Counted from the stretch's first letter, positions 23,820 to 32,879 are shown. The stretch is DNA of 64,000 nt from Candidatus Dojkabacteria bacterium (GCA_023229785.1 JALNYV010000005.1:1-64000); one strand, 5' to 3'. The notes: generated by a model from the letters alone, not told the origin. Numbers and translations: made by a program.

Positions 23820-24959
23820 TTATTTTACTCTAGAAGCAATATATTTTGCAATATCGGAAGAACTAACCTTACCTTGCATAACTTGTGGTTTATTAGTTTG
23901 TTGTGGTCTTATCTGTTGTGGTCTTCTGAAAGAAGTTTCTTCATTTTCCTCCTCACCTGGATTGAAATCATATGAAGGCTCCTGAGCAGGCCTTTCTTGA
24001 TTTTTATTGTTTCTCATATCATGTTTCCATTTTGACAATTGTGCCAGTCTTTTGGCTTCCTTATCTTTTTCTTTTTGCGCTTTATTGTACTGATCCATTT
24101 CTAAATATTGTTCCTCTTGTGAGACTTTGTTCATCCCGTGGTCACGTGCAGCCTGCGCCTGACGCAGGTTTGCCTCAGCTTCTTTAGCTTGGTATTCTGA
24201 TTTCCTTGCCTCAGCATCTTTTGTCATCATATCAATCACTTGGGTTAATAGAGTGGTAACTTGAGTTACATCTCCACCACCAACAGGTGCAGGAGGCATT
24301 CCACCTTCAGCTCCTGGTATTCCTTCACCTCCAGGAGGTAAGTCACCTAACCCACCTTCTTCCTTTTGCTCTCCTCCCTGCAATTCCTGACCCTCTTCTT
24401 CTTCAGAAGTTATCTCAGGCCACTCTACATCCACTATAGTGTAACGATCTTTGAGGTTAAATAATATTTCTGCTATTTCAGGAGCAGGATCTGACTCATC
24501 CCTGTCTCCCAACACGTGTTGAATATCCTGCTCAAACCCTTGTGCTTGATCGCTAGGAATAGTTACCCTAACAATATTTTTATTAGAATCCACTAACCCA
24601 AAAGTTGCCGTGTCCCTATAATCCACACTCTCTTTATCTTCTAAAGATTTTAGTTTAGATATTGCGTCTGTGGTATTAAATGATCCAGGCCCGTTGGCTT
24701 GACCCACATCCTCTGTTATGCTATAAAAAGCTTCACGAATTCCTAAGGTACCTTTCTTTTTCTTCTTGTGGTTTGAGTATTTAATAATTCTAGGTTTGGA
24801 CGGTATAGCACGTTTCATCATGCTAGCAAACATAGGCATAGCAAAACCAGCTACACTGCCAGCTCCCACAGCTCCCATAGCACATCCACCATCACCGTCT
24901 TCTTTGATGATTTTTGATATATCTTGTTTAGAATTTAATTGTTGAATTAGAGGTGTCAT
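23820..24959 (-). CDS. Large acidic/Q-rich virion-type hypothetical protein
   Basis: This 379-residue protein is not recognised. A small-residue stretch near the N-terminus (AMGAVGAGSVAGFAMPMFAS) is followed by a basic segment (NHKKKKKG), a mixed region, a glutamate/glycine-rich linker (about 180-225) and a long charged coiled-coil-like helix (about 245-310). The tail is polar. It is preceded by an exact late promoter (24998-25005). Composition and promoter suggest a structural or scaffold-type late protein. Confidence 0.65.
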   Translation of the reverse strand: MTPLIQQLNSKQDISKIIKEDGDGGCAMGAVGAGSVAGFAMPMFASMMKRAIPSKPRIIKYSNHKKKKKGTLGIREAFYSITEDVGQANGPGSFNTTDAISKLKSLEDKESVDYRDTATFGLVDSNKNIVRVTIPSDQAQGFEQDIQHVLGDRDESDPAPEIAEILFNLKDRYTIVDVEWPEITSEEEEGQELQGGEQKEEGGLGDLPPGGEGIPGAEGGMPPAPVGGGDVTQVTTLLTQVIDMMTKDAEARKSEYQAKEAEANLRQAQAARDHGMNKVSQEEQYLEMDQYNKAQKEKDKEAKRLAQLSKWKHDMRNNKNQERPAQEPSYDFNPGEEENEETSFRRPQQIRPQQTNKPQVMQGKVSSSDIAKYIASRVK

Positions 24960-24997
24960 ATGTCTTTATCCCATAATAAGCATTTATAATATCAAAG

Positions 24998-25005
24998 TAT
25001 TTATA
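24998..25005 (-). promoter_or_regulatory. T4-type late promoter (exact consensus)
   Basis: TATAAATA on the - strand, 39 bp before the ATG at 24959. Confidence 0.6.
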
Positions 25006-25032
25006 AGATAAAGTCCTCTACAGTGGATTTAA

Positions 25033-25782
25033 TTAACGAGGAAATATTTTCATAGATTTTCCAGAACCTTCAGTTCTATAGAGTTCTTTAGATCTACACA
25101 CAAATTGTCCTATACATGATATAGCTGAAGTTTTGGTGTTATAGTGGTGGGAAATCGAATCAATCATTACACCTAATTCAGCCTCTCCGTGTTGTTGCAG
25201 ATATTGATCAACCGCGAGTATGCTACGCTTAAACGGTGTACTATATTTTGCCCCTCCAGATCCTGCGGTGTAGTTATTCATATCTGAACTCAGTTTGTTG
25301 ATAATTATCTTAGCTTTGTTGTGTGCAGACCTATTTAATTTAGGATTTAAATCCAATGAATATCTACAACAGTGGCCGGTTAGCTTACCATCACCTCGTC
25401 TGGATACCTGCAAAATAGCATTATTGATAGCATTAATATCAATAATTTCCCACCCAATTCCTTTGTATTTAATCCAATCGGTTATGAATCTTCCCTTATT
25501 AGAATAAGGATTAGATGTGGAGTGAGGTGTGCAAATACTAACATAGTGTGCCTTACCAACCCACCTTAAGGCTTGACCCAACACATCTAAGTTGGGTGTT
25601 AATTTGCATTCAAAAACCCACAAGATCCCATTCTTTGTTGCCATTACATCTGCTCTATCACCAAAACTGGCAACTTGCACTTCAGAGTAACACTTCCAAC
25701 CATCCTGTGTTAATACAGCAATCAGTGCAGCCGCTAAGTCTGTCTCAGATATTTTTTTACCAAGCTCTTTCACGTTAAACAA
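25033..25782 (-). CDS. PD-(D/E)XK nuclease-fold protein
   Basis: The 249-residue protein has the restriction-nuclease core E34, RADV (Asp45) and FECK (Glu58, Lys60), with a following LDVLGQALRW helix. The C-terminal third, with AVDQYLQQHGEAELGVMID, looks like a winged-helix domain. Together they suggest a DNA-cleaving or DNA-repair enzyme, possibly host-derived. Its start is uncertain: TTG at 25782 or GTG at 25773, neither with a clear ribosome-binding site. Role in the phage is unknown; host DNA attack or recombination are options. Confidence 0.6.
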   Translation of the reverse strand: MFNVKELGKKISETDLAAALIAVLTQDGWKCYSEVQVASFGDRADVMATKNGILWVFECKLTPNLDVLGQALRWVGKAHYVSICTPHSTSNPYSNKGRFITDWIKYKGIGWEIIDINAINNAILQVSRRGDGKLTGHCCRYSLDLNPKLNRSAHNKAKIIINKLSSDMNNYTAGSGGAKYSTPFKRSILAVDQYLQQHGEAELGVMIDSISHHYNTKTSAISCIGQFVCRSKELYRTEGSGKSMKIFPR

Positions 25783-25799
25783 TATGCAGTGAATTAAAT

Positions 25800-26054
25800 T
25801 TAGAAATCATTACCAGGAGCTTTAGGTTCATTCAACTTTTCTTGTTGTTCCAGTTGCAGTTGTTGCAATATTGAATTTTGTAGATCTTTAAGTGCAGCTC
25901 TTGTCTTAACCAACTGTGAGGCTTGATTAGCTTCATCTGATCTCCAATCATCCAGATATGCTACCATTTGTTGTATTTCGGTGCTTTGTTCATTAACATT
26001 TAATATAAGATCATCTATGGTAATAGTGGTAGTGGGTAATATTGACATTGTCAT
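25800..26054 (-). CDS. Small coiled-coil hypothetical protein
   Basis: The 84-residue protein has a Thr-rich start and then a long helix with heptad character (about 18-70: MVAYLDDWRSDEANQ, LKDLQNSILQQLQLEQQ). AGGAG lies 6 nt before the ATG. An AATAAATA late-like box is found about 30 bp upstream. Small coiled-coil proteins of this kind recur in T4-like marine phages; no function is proposed. Confidence 0.6.
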   Translation of the reverse strand: MTMSILPTTTITIDDLILNVNEQSTEIQQMVAYLDDWRSDEANQASQLVKTRAALKDLQNSILQQLQLEQQEKLNEPKAPGNDF

Positions 26055-26110
26055 GCAATTCTCCTAAGTTGTTTTGTGTGATTATTTATTATTACAATTG
26101 TTAGGTTAAT

Positions 26111-27436
26111 TTATAACCCAACATCCATGAGATCTTTAAGTGTTTTCTTCTTACCGTGCTGAAGTTTTTTTGCAGCTATACTATCAATAATAACACCATC
26201 ATCATCAAAGTTTACTTTCGTTAAAGCATTCTTGATCCGTAGAAACGTATTGTCCCATATAAAACCTACTTGTTTTCCTTCAGCATCACTACTACGAGAT
26301 TTCAAACATTGCCACATCATAGTACCTTCCGCTTTCATTTTTTGATTAAAAATGATTGAAAAATACCAGTCGACAGCGTTGATCTTCGTTAACCCACCCG
26401 CTATATGTCCCTGATTCAACTCAGTTGCATTTATAGCCTCGCGGTTTTGCTGACTTGCACTAAAACCCATCATGTTGTATTCTATTAATACATCCACTAG
26501 TTGTTCTGCTGATAATTTATCCTTTTGTGATATGTTGTCAGCAGAGACTCTTTCATTAGGATTCATCTTATCCAAATAATCAACAATCAGCACATCTGGA
26601 GTTATTCCTAATTTTAGTTGGTATTCTTTAATATAAGCTCTAATCTGATTTGATGTTGCCCCAGAGTTCATCCTCTTAATATTCAAATGACCACCACAAG
26701 CACTCCCAACCATTTCAACAGTATCTGCAATTTCATATATATGATCAGTCCACCCTATAGTAGAGATGCCAGTGATCATAGTGTTGAACCGTTCTTCAAT
26801 CATCTTCTCTGACAATTCTAAAGAAATATAAAGAACAGCATATCCCTGCATAAACATGTTAACGCCCAGATTAGCTAATACAATTGATTTACCTCCTCCT
26901 GAATTTGCTGATACTAATAACAATTCTGTTTTCGCCGCCCCTCCACCCAACATTTCATCAACATCTCTTAGTCCTGTAGAAATTCGTTGTGGTTCTTTTG
27001 CGTATGTTTCCAATCTAGATAATGGATTATCAAAATAATTTACACCTAAATCTTTATTTAAAGATATAGACACTGCATCTCTTATAAGCTTTTCAATCTC
27101 TGAGGCATTATCTGTTCCAATCAGCGCTGCCGATTTGATAACTGCGGCCTCCATTGCTTTATCTCTACAAAATTTTTCGATTTCATCAGCACAAAAATTA
27201 ATTTGATCCTTAGTAATATTTCTTTTTTTTAGTTGAACATCAGTCTTAGCTTCTATTAGATCCACTTCAGGTAATGCACCATACTTATTGTAGTATTCAT
27301 GAAGAAAAGCAACACAATTTCTGTAAGTTGGGTTAAAATAATCAGCCACCACTATGGATTTGCATAACGTAAATGTATCAGTATCTGATATCAAATATTC
27401 TATTAATAATTTTTGTTGTTGAGGGGTATTATCCAT
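26111..27436 (-). CDS. 41: Replicative DNA helicase (DnaB-type, T4 gp41-like)
   Basis: The 441-residue protein has an N-terminal DnaB-like helical domain and a RecA-like motor. The motor has the P-loop SANSGGGKS (176-184), the Walker B strand DVLIVDYLDKM, the QNRE glutamine motif and a closing arginine-rich KSRSSDAEGK region. T4 gp41 is 475 residues. It unwinds DNA ahead of the polymerase and partners the gp61-like primase at 549. I use the ATG at 27436, 7 nt after GGAG; the preceding TTG is less likely. A palindromic region lies upstream. Confidence 0.92.
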   Translation of the reverse strand: MDNTPQQQKLLIEYLISDTDTFTLCKSIVVADYFNPTYRNCVAFLHEYYNKYGALPEVDLIEAKTDVQLKKRNITKDQINFCADEIEKFCRDKAMEAAVIKSAALIGTDNASEIEKLIRDAVSISLNKDLGVNYFDNPLSRLETYAKEPQRISTGLRDVDEMLGGGAAKTELLLVSANSGGGKSIVLANLGVNMFMQGYAVLYISLELSEKMIEERFNTMITGISTIGWTDHIYEIADTVEMVGSACGGHLNIKRMNSGATSNQIRAYIKEYQLKLGITPDVLIVDYLDKMNPNERVSADNISQKDKLSAEQLVDVLIEYNMMGFSASQQNREAINATELNQGHIAGGLTKINAVDWYFSIIFNQKMKAEGTMMWQCLKSRSSDAEGKQVGFIWDNTFLRIKNALTKVNFDDDGVIIDSIAAKKLQHGKKKTLKDLMDVGL

Positions 27437-27454
27437 CAAAAAACTCCATGTTGT

Positions 27455-27495
27455 GATAGTGACGCGTGAATTATATAATATTATATAACACTATC
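27455..27495 (-). promoter_or_regulatory. Nested palindromes at the helicase promoter region
   Basis: An 18-bp perfect AT palindrome (27471-27488) is flanked by a 7-bp inverted repeat (GATAGTG 27455-27461 with CACTATC 27489-27495). The palindrome supplies -10-like sequence in both directions. It lies 19 bp before the helicase ATG. It may be an operator, a hairpin, or both. Confidence 0.45.
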
Positions 27496-27501
27496 GTTAA
27501 G

Positions 27502-28503
27502 TTAGACAACAACAATGTATGGATATGTTTGTCTATTGCCGGCTGGCAATACATAAAACCTTCCGTATTTGTATATTACGTTTGCTGAAGCAGCTGTCTC
27601 ACCGCTAAAATCAACATACTGATCATATATCCTATCAGTGGGATCAAATGGAGCCTCAGCTTCTAGTATTATAACCTCACCTGGGTTTGGAATTGAATTA
27701 TTAATTAACTTTATATTAACAACAGCGCCTTGTGGAGGTATTTCTCCTGATAAAAAATGGGTAAATGCATTTATGTGATTTGTTAAATCTATACTTCTAG
27801 TAAAGTATCTTTTACCATTAACAAAAACCCGTTGAATCCCAGCCCAAGGGGAGGAAATCGAAGGAATATTATCTAAATTGTTATATATGATATCTATAGG
27901 TGATTGCCCAGTGATATTATAACTAATAGTTAGGTTTATACTTGAATCAGACAATAGTGTTCCTAATGTTATTAATCCGGAATTTGTTGATATTTGAGTA
28001 TTTGCAATATCAGTTGGTGTTATAACAGCATTGGGAGAATTTATGGTATTTTGTGAAGATAGTGCTATTAACTGTGCAATGCCAGTTTGAGCTCTATCAA
28101 ATATTAGTTGCGTATTGTTGGAGTCAATTAATATAGTATCCTGAGGCTCTCCAGCGACCAACTGGACTCCCACTTGTGTTGGAGCATTTACATATGTGTG
28201 TATAATAGGGTTACCATCTAAGTTGTGATTTATATTCCACGTTTGAGATGCTACTTCTTGGTTGTGAGTGTATAATGATTTTCGTTGAACCCAATCCAAA
28301 ACTCCCCCTACAGAGGGAGTTAGAGTTGGAGTATTATTTATATCACGAAGTTGATGAACCTTATTCATTTTACCCCTACATCCAGCTGTAAGTATACAAT
28401 TCACCAATACATCCATACCCTTTCTGTTTGTAGGAACACGGAGTTTTCTATTGCATACAGTACACACATATACAGCCTCACCTCTAGCAACTACTTTTTG
28501 CAT
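27502..28503 (-). CDS. Virion-like protein with N-terminal zinc ribbon
   Basis: The 333-residue protein opens with a zinc-ribbon-like motif (CTVC at 14-17, then C36 and C42). A long beta-rich region in the style of fibre or baseplate proteins follows, with many Asn, Thr, Ile and Pro. GIQRVFVNGKRYFTRSIDL and YKYGRFYVLPAGNRQTYP are notable. It is not recognised. Its start overlaps the next gene upstream by 1 nt, and it is the last gene of a three-gene late-type block (29378 to 27502). Confidence 0.6.
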   Translation of the reverse strand: MQKVVARGEAVYVCTVCNRKLRVPTNRKGMDVLVNCILTAGCRGKMNKVHQLRDINNTPTLTPSVGGVLDWVQRKSLYTHNQEVASQTWNINHNLDGNPIIHTYVNAPTQVGVQLVAGEPQDTILIDSNNTQLIFDRAQTGIAQLIALSSQNTINSPNAVITPTDIANTQISTNSGLITLGTLLSDSSINLTISYNITGQSPIDIIYNNLDNIPSISSPWAGIQRVFVNGKRYFTRSIDLTNHINAFTHFLSGEIPPQGAVVNIKLINNSIPNPGEVIILEAEAPFDPTDRIYDQYVDFSGETAASANVIYKYGRFYVLPAGNRQTYPYIVVV

Positions 28504-28787
28504 TATAAGTGGCCCACTATCTGAATTTTTGAGGTGTATTGCAAATAAGCTTTTTCAATTTCTGCTGGAATTGTGAGACTTTCAGATGTAATACCATTAA
28601 AGAAAAATCTATGCTCTCCTTCTGGATTAGAAGCACTAACTGGAGCAAACGCTAACCCATATGTATCAGGCCCTGTTTGTTTGGTGTGTATTCCTAGTGG
28701 TTGATCTATATCATAAAAATTATCAGTTTCTTTTGTTAATTTGCCTATTACTTCAAGGCCATTGTTTAGTGTAAATAATTTTAGCAT
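28503..28787 (-). CDS. Sm-like small protein
   Basis: The 94-residue protein begins MLKLFTLNNGLEVIGKLTKETDNFYDIDQPLG, which resembles the start of Sm/LSm-type barrels found in small phage proteins (a strand, GxEVIGxL, then a second strand). The centre YGLAFAPVSA and FFFNGIT would supply later strands. The fold is inferred from pattern only; RNA binding is not shown. It follows an AAGGAAAAG ribosome-binding site. Confidence 0.5.
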   Translation of the reverse strand: MLKLFTLNNGLEVIGKLTKETDNFYDIDQPLGIHTKQTGPDTYGLAFAPVSASNPEGEHRFFFNGITSESLTIPAEIEKAYLQYTSKIQIVGHL

Positions 28788-28796
28788 TGCTTTTCC

Positions 28797-29378
28797 TTAA
28801 ATTGTGTTATGTTTAATAAGTTGATTATAATCCAAACAAGCACTCGTTCTAACAGCATAATAATATGGTATTCCATAAAATATTAGTTCAGTGTTTGCTA
28901 TAATGCCTTCATATAAATGTTGTGTAGAGTATGTATATTTTAGCAGCTCGATCATAATATCAGAAGCTTTATCAGCATCATCAAACGTCTTGAATAAAGT
29001 ATCAATTACTTGTTTATAATCGCTGTTTGAGTTCATCACCTCGTGACTATATAAAAACTTATAGTTGTTTATGGGGAATATGTAGAATAATTCTGTATAT
29101 TCAGTAGTTGTGGGATATGATGGGTATGCAAATATAGCCCGTTGTCTTAATCTGGAAGCCTTTGACCCAAAGGCTTTGTTGAAACAAGGGGTTACTTCAT
29201 CTATCCTTTTTTTAAACCTAGCTTTTACTTTGTGCACATCTGAATAACTTTTAGGCAATGCCTTATACACAGGTACACCCCTCGATTCCAATATAAAATG
29301 AGAACATCTTGAACATATTGTATTGATATCTAAGGTAGATATTAAATTGTAATTGGTTGGGTGGTCTTCCATTAGCAC
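28797..29378 (-). CDS. Hypothetical protein
   Basis: This 193-residue protein is not recognised. It contains an early CSRC pair and many Tyr and Lys residues, with a helical look. Start: GTG at 29378 is 10 nt after GAGG, while an ATG two codons later (29372) is too far from it; I keep the GTG. A CATAAATA late box lies 27 bp upstream. It heads the block with the Sm-like and zinc-ribbon proteins. Confidence 0.55.
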   Translation of the reverse strand: MLMEDHPTNYNLISTLDINTICSRCSHFILESRGVPVYKALPKSYSDVHKVKARFKKRIDEVTPCFNKAFGSKASRLRQRAIFAYPSYPTTTEYTELFYIFPINNYKFLYSHEVMNSNSDYKQVIDTLFKTFDDADKASDIMIELLKYTYSTQHLYEGIIANTELIFYGIPYYYAVRTSACLDYNQLIKHNTI

Positions 29379-29404
29379 TTGATTATTACCTCTTCATAAT
29401 AGAT

Positions 29405-29412
29405 TATTTATG
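29405..29412 (-). promoter_or_regulatory. T4-type late promoter
   Basis: CATAAATA on the - strand, 27 bp before the GTG at 29378. Confidence 0.45.
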
Positions 29413-29434
29413 CTAATGGAAGAAGGATTGTTCA

Positions 29435-29692
29435 CTATTTACTTAGCTCTTGCATCACTCGATCAATATAATCATTGCATCTTGCAATATGTTTCTGCAA
29501 AACGGATGGCTGTCCTTGTGCCACGTCATTTATCAAGTAAGCAAATTCAGTCTGGTGTTTATATAGTCTATTGGGACCAGCACTCGTCCTGACAGCTTTG
29601 TCTAGTGGTTGTGTTACAAAATTGAAGGTGTTTGTCAAATACCTAATAATTTGGTCAACACTTTTGGTTTGTGTTGTTTTTTTCTCAGCCAT
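29435..29692 (-). CDS. Small hypothetical protein
   Basis: This 85-residue basic protein is not recognised. It has a Lys/Thr-rich N-terminus and two helical segments (VDQIIRYLTNTFNFV and LQKHIARCNDYIDRVMQEL). AAGGAG lies before the ATG. It is transcribed divergently from the reductase gene; the intervening 253 bp hold one strong hairpin and no further gene. Confidence 0.6.
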   Translation of the reverse strand: MAEKKTTQTKSVDQIIRYLTNTFNFVTQPLDKAVRTSAGPNRLYKHQTEFAYLINDVAQGQPSVLQKHIARCNDYIDRVMQELSK

Positions 29693-29772
29693 AAAATATT
29701 CTCCTTAATATAGCTTGTTAAACAGAAAAATGAATGTCAAAATATCAATGACACGAAACAGCATACACTAAA

Positions 29773-29816
29773 AAAATAAAAAGACAACACCTAGACCACT
29801 GTTGTCTTTTTATTTT
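29773..29816. terminator. 16-bp hairpin flanked by A/T runs
   Basis: A perfect 16-bp stem (29773-29788 with 29801-29816, 12-nt loop) with GC-rich top and A/T-rich base fits a bidirectional rho-independent terminator. It is unusual because it lies between divergent genes, where no transcript is expected to end; it may insulate the two promoters. Confidence 0.65.
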
Positions 29817-29945
29817 AAAAAAGTATAATTTGTTTTTGAAACAATACATAGATTTAGAAAAGTTTCCAATTTTCTAATAGGGTGGTGAGTAAATATAGCT
29901 ACCGTAAACAAAAAACATCAACAATAATAAACAAGGATATAATAA

Positions 29946-30602
29946 ATGACACAAGAAGATTCCCTGCAAAATCTCAAGGAAGTGTGCTTGGCTAAAGAGC
30001 AGACTATATTTCAAGATAGTTTTTCAGAGCAAATCTGGGAAACAACATATAAAGATCATAAAGACAATACAATAGATGAAACAATGTTTAGAGTGGCTTC
30101 AGCAATTGCATCTGTTGAGACAACGCTAGAATTGCAATTGGAATGGACGGAAAAGTTTTACAACATGTTAACAAACTTCAAGGTGGTAGCAGGAGGAAGG
30201 ATACTATCCAATGCTGGCACAGAGTGGAATGGAACAACATTAGCCAATTGCTTCGTGTCTCCTAGAGGAACGTATGATATCGATTCGCTAGTTGGTATAT
30301 TAGATGATTTAGAAAAACAATCGATAACTTTAAAATCTGAAGGGGGGTGGGGAACAAATTTCTCATACATTCGCCCAAGGGGAGCATTTATAAACGGTAT
30401 TGGTGTAGAGAGCCCAGGGTCTATAAAATATATGGAGTTGTTTGATAAATCTTCTGAAATTATAACATCAGGTTCTGGCAAAACGTCTACAAACAAGAAA
30501 GCAAAAGGAAAAATTCGCAAAGGAGCCATGATGGCTATACTGGATGTATCTCATCCAGATGTTGTAGAATTCATTACAGCTAAAAACAACCAGGAAGGTT
30601 GA
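29946..30602 (+). CDS. nrdJ: Class II ribonucleotide reductase, N-terminal fragment
   Basis: The 218-residue ORF is the start of a B12-dependent ribonucleotide reductase: GGRILSNAGTE, LANCFVSP (redox Cys102), SEGGWGTNFSYIRPRGA and the KGKIRKGAMMAILDVSHPDV stretch. It ends at KNNQEG with TGA exactly where intact relatives continue into LTxFNxSV, and that continuation is present in the -1 frame. The two pieces share TTGA at 30599-30602. AAGGA precedes the ATG. It is either a genuinely split enzyme, a recent single-base loss, or a sequencing error. Confidence 0.88.
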   Translation: MTQEDSLQNLKEVCLAKEQTIFQDSFSEQIWETTYKDHKDNTIDETMFRVASAIASVETTLELQLEWTEKFYNMLTNFKVVAGGRILSNAGTEWNGTTLANCFVSPRGTYDIDSLVGILDDLEKQSITLKSEGGWGTNFSYIRPRGAFINGIGVESPGSIKYMELFDKSSEIITSGSGKTSTNKKAKGKIRKGAMMAILDVSHPDVVEFITAKNNQEG

Positions 30603-32584
30603 CAAAATTTAATATGTCTGTCAATTGCACTGATGATTTTATGAAGAGGATTATCCGCATTCAGGAGATTGATAACACTTTGGTGAACACCCCAACAACA
30701 CACCAAACATACACAGAGCTTCAAAATGAGCGGGACGCATTGGATGTCTGGAATTTAATATTTCCAGACACCACACACCCTGATTATAAGAGTGATTGGA
30801 CCGGCGACATTAATTTGTGGCAGGCCAAAGGATTCCCAATCGTTGTATACCACACTATGTCCACCACCAAGTTGTGGAATCTTATAATGGAAAGCACTTT
30901 CACAAAAGCAGAACCAGGTATAATATTCCTTGATAGGGCAAACTATTACAATCCTCTAAATTATGCGGAGACCATTATAGCGTGTAACCCATGTGGAGAG
31001 CAAATGCTAGCTCCAGCTGGAATTTGTTGTTTGGGTTCATTAAACTTAACACAATTTGTTAACGATAATAGGGATGGTTTTGATTTAGATAGAGTGGCAG
31101 CGTTCGTAAAAATTTTAGTAAGATTTTTAGATAACGTCAACACATATTCATCAGTCCCTCTTCCGGAATATAAAGAATCTATGACCAAAAAGCGTAGAAT
31201 TGGGTGTGGAGTTATGGGGTGGGGTAGTTCATTATTCATGATGAAGACACCTTTTGGATCTGAACAAGCTGCAAACATTCGTGAAGAATTAATGTTGTGT
31301 TATGCAAGAGCAGCGTATGAAGCTTCTATAGATCTTGCTGTGGAGCGGGGGATGTTTGAGAAATGTGATCCACAACAACACGCTGCTGGTGTTTTTGTTC
31401 AATCGTTAGGATTATCAGCTGATTATATGAGAACACTAAGTACAGTTGGTATACGAAATTCAAGTTTATTAAGTCAACAACCCAATGGAAATTCTAGCAT
31501 TCTTGCTAATATAGTATCAGGCGGAATCGAACCAATTTTTATGCCAGAGTACATACGTACTGTAATAATTAGTGCGACACCTGAACATCTCGCTAATGTT
31601 ACACCAAATTGGAGTGAGGGTGCATGGCATGAAACAGATGTATTTAAATTTGTGTTAGAGGGAGATGATCAACTACTCAAAGGGGTTGATCAATATGGAG
31701 TTACTTATAAGATTGATAAAAATAGAGGACTTACAAAAGAGGTGCTTTGTGAGGATTATGGTGTAAGATTTCTAAAACAACTGGGAGAGTGGGATCCAAC
31801 CGCCAATTGGGCCAAGACAACAACAGAATTGACTGTAGCTCATCACGTTAGTGATTTAAGGGGATTTGCTCGATATACAGATTCAGCATGCTCCAAAACA
31901 GTCAATCTGCCATTTGATTATCCGTACGAAGACTTCAAAAATCTATATTTAGATGTTTATAAAACAGGATATATTAAGGGATTCACTACATACAGGAGTG
32001 GCACTCTAATGACAGTTTTATCCGCCAAGGAAGAAAAGCTTGCTGATAAATCAGATGAGGAAATAATTTTACTAGATGTAAAATTACCTGATAGTTCCCC
32101 AGCCACTGTAAAAACACTTAATTCTGAAGGAAGAAAATGGTATGTGACTTGTGTTTGGAGTGATGATATGACAAGACCACTGGCACTATTTGTCCATACC
32201 AATAGTTCTGAAAAGAACGTCACAACGTTGGGAGCAGTTGATCAATTATTAGCTTTGGCTAAGAGAAAAGGAATCCCTGATAAACACATCGATGAAACTT
32301 TGTGTAAAATATCAGGAGACAACAACACTACTAAGATTGCCCGCATGATTAGTCTCAATTTAAGACACGGGGTACTTCTAAAAAATATTGTTGCAGCTTT
32401 AGATTGTGTTGATGGTGTTACTGTGGTATCTTTCTTATTTCAAATAAAGAAGTTTTTAAGTTCTTTCATCAAAGATGGTGAAGCGGCAGTGGGGGAAGTG
32501 TGTCCAGAGTGTGGCGGTACCAATGTGGTATATGAATCAGGATGCAAAATTTGCCGCAACTGTGGTGTCTCCAAATGCTCATAA
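30599..32584 (+). CDS. nrdJ: Class II ribonucleotide reductase, C-terminal part
   Basis: The 661-residue ORF (TTG at 30599, or the ATG at 30614) carries NPCGEQ (130-135, radical-site Cys132 and Glu134), RIGCGVMGWGS, and SQQPNGNSSILANIVSGGIEP. It ends with a zinc ribbon (CPECGG...CKICRNCG) typical of NrdJ. It reduces ribonucleotides using adenosylcobalamin, supplying dNTPs. It cannot work without the first fragment, which holds the partner redox cysteine. A GGAAGG site lies just before the junction but is poorly spaced for either start. Pseudomonas aeruginosa has a naturally split class II enzyme, though cut elsewhere. Confidence 0.9.
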   Translation: MTKFNMSVNCTDDFMKRIIRIQEIDNTLVNTPTTHQTYTELQNERDALDVWNLIFPDTTHPDYKSDWTGDINLWQAKGFPIVVYHTMSTTKLWNLIMESTFTKAEPGIIFLDRANYYNPLNYAETIIACNPCGEQMLAPAGICCLGSLNLTQFVNDNRDGFDLDRVAAFVKILVRFLDNVNTYSSVPLPEYKESMTKKRRIGCGVMGWGSSLFMMKTPFGSEQAANIREELMLCYARAAYEASIDLAVERGMFEKCDPQQHAAGVFVQSLGLSADYMRTLSTVGIRNSSLLSQQPNGNSSILANIVSGGIEPIFMPEYIRTVIISATPEHLANVTPNWSEGAWHETDVFKFVLEGDDQLLKGVDQYGVTYKIDKNRGLTKEVLCEDYGVRFLKQLGEWDPTANWAKTTTELTVAHHVSDLRGFARYTDSACSKTVNLPFDYPYEDFKNLYLDVYKTGYIKGFTTYRSGTLMTVLSAKEEKLADKSDEEIILLDVKLPDSSPATVKTLNSEGRKWYVTCVWSDDMTRPLALFVHTNSSEKNVTTLGAVDQLLALAKRKGIPDKHIDETLCKISGDNNTTKIARMISLNLRHGVLLKNIVAALDCVDGVTVVSFLFQIKKFLSSFIKDGEAAVGEVCPECGGTNVVYESGCKICRNCGVSKCS

Positions 32585-32602
32585 ATATCAAGGAGTTAAT
32601 AT

Positions 32603-32848
32603 ATGTGTAACGATAAATTACTGGAAGAATTAAAACATCTTCAAGTTAAACCAAAAAAATTATGTTGCACAGCAAGCTCAACTTGTTGGTGTGGCCAGGT
32701 ATCTTATAAATTTGGACACAGTGTAGTTTTTGAAGGTTGTATGTCTCCTGCTGAAATGTTAGAGGTAGCTGGAAGTGATATGAATGCTCAGGATATCCAA
32801 TATCTGAAAAAGTTATCCACTTATGATTTTGATCATACTGAACCATAA
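32603..32848 (+). CDS. Small cysteine-rich protein (CWC-like)
   Basis: The 81-residue protein contains LCCTASSTCWCGQVSY, resembling the Cys-rich CWC motif of small bacterial proteins, and may bind a metal. AAGGAG lies before the ATG. It directly follows the reductase gene (18 bp) and ends before a long palindromic terminator, so it is probably co-expressed with nrdJ. Function is unknown. Confidence 0.6.
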   Translation: MCNDKLLEELKHLQVKPKKLCCTASSTCWCGQVSYKFGHSVVFEGCMSPAEMLEVAGSDMNAQDIQYLKKLSTYDFDHTEP

Positions 32849-32879
32849 AATAATCCTTGACTTTTAATATAGTATAATA

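Noticed and set aside
30580..30614. Programmed -1 frameshift signal in nrdJ
   Set aside because: No X-XXY-YYZ slippery site is present at the junction and re-pairing of the Gly codon is poor, so reinitiation, mutation or sequencing error is more likely.
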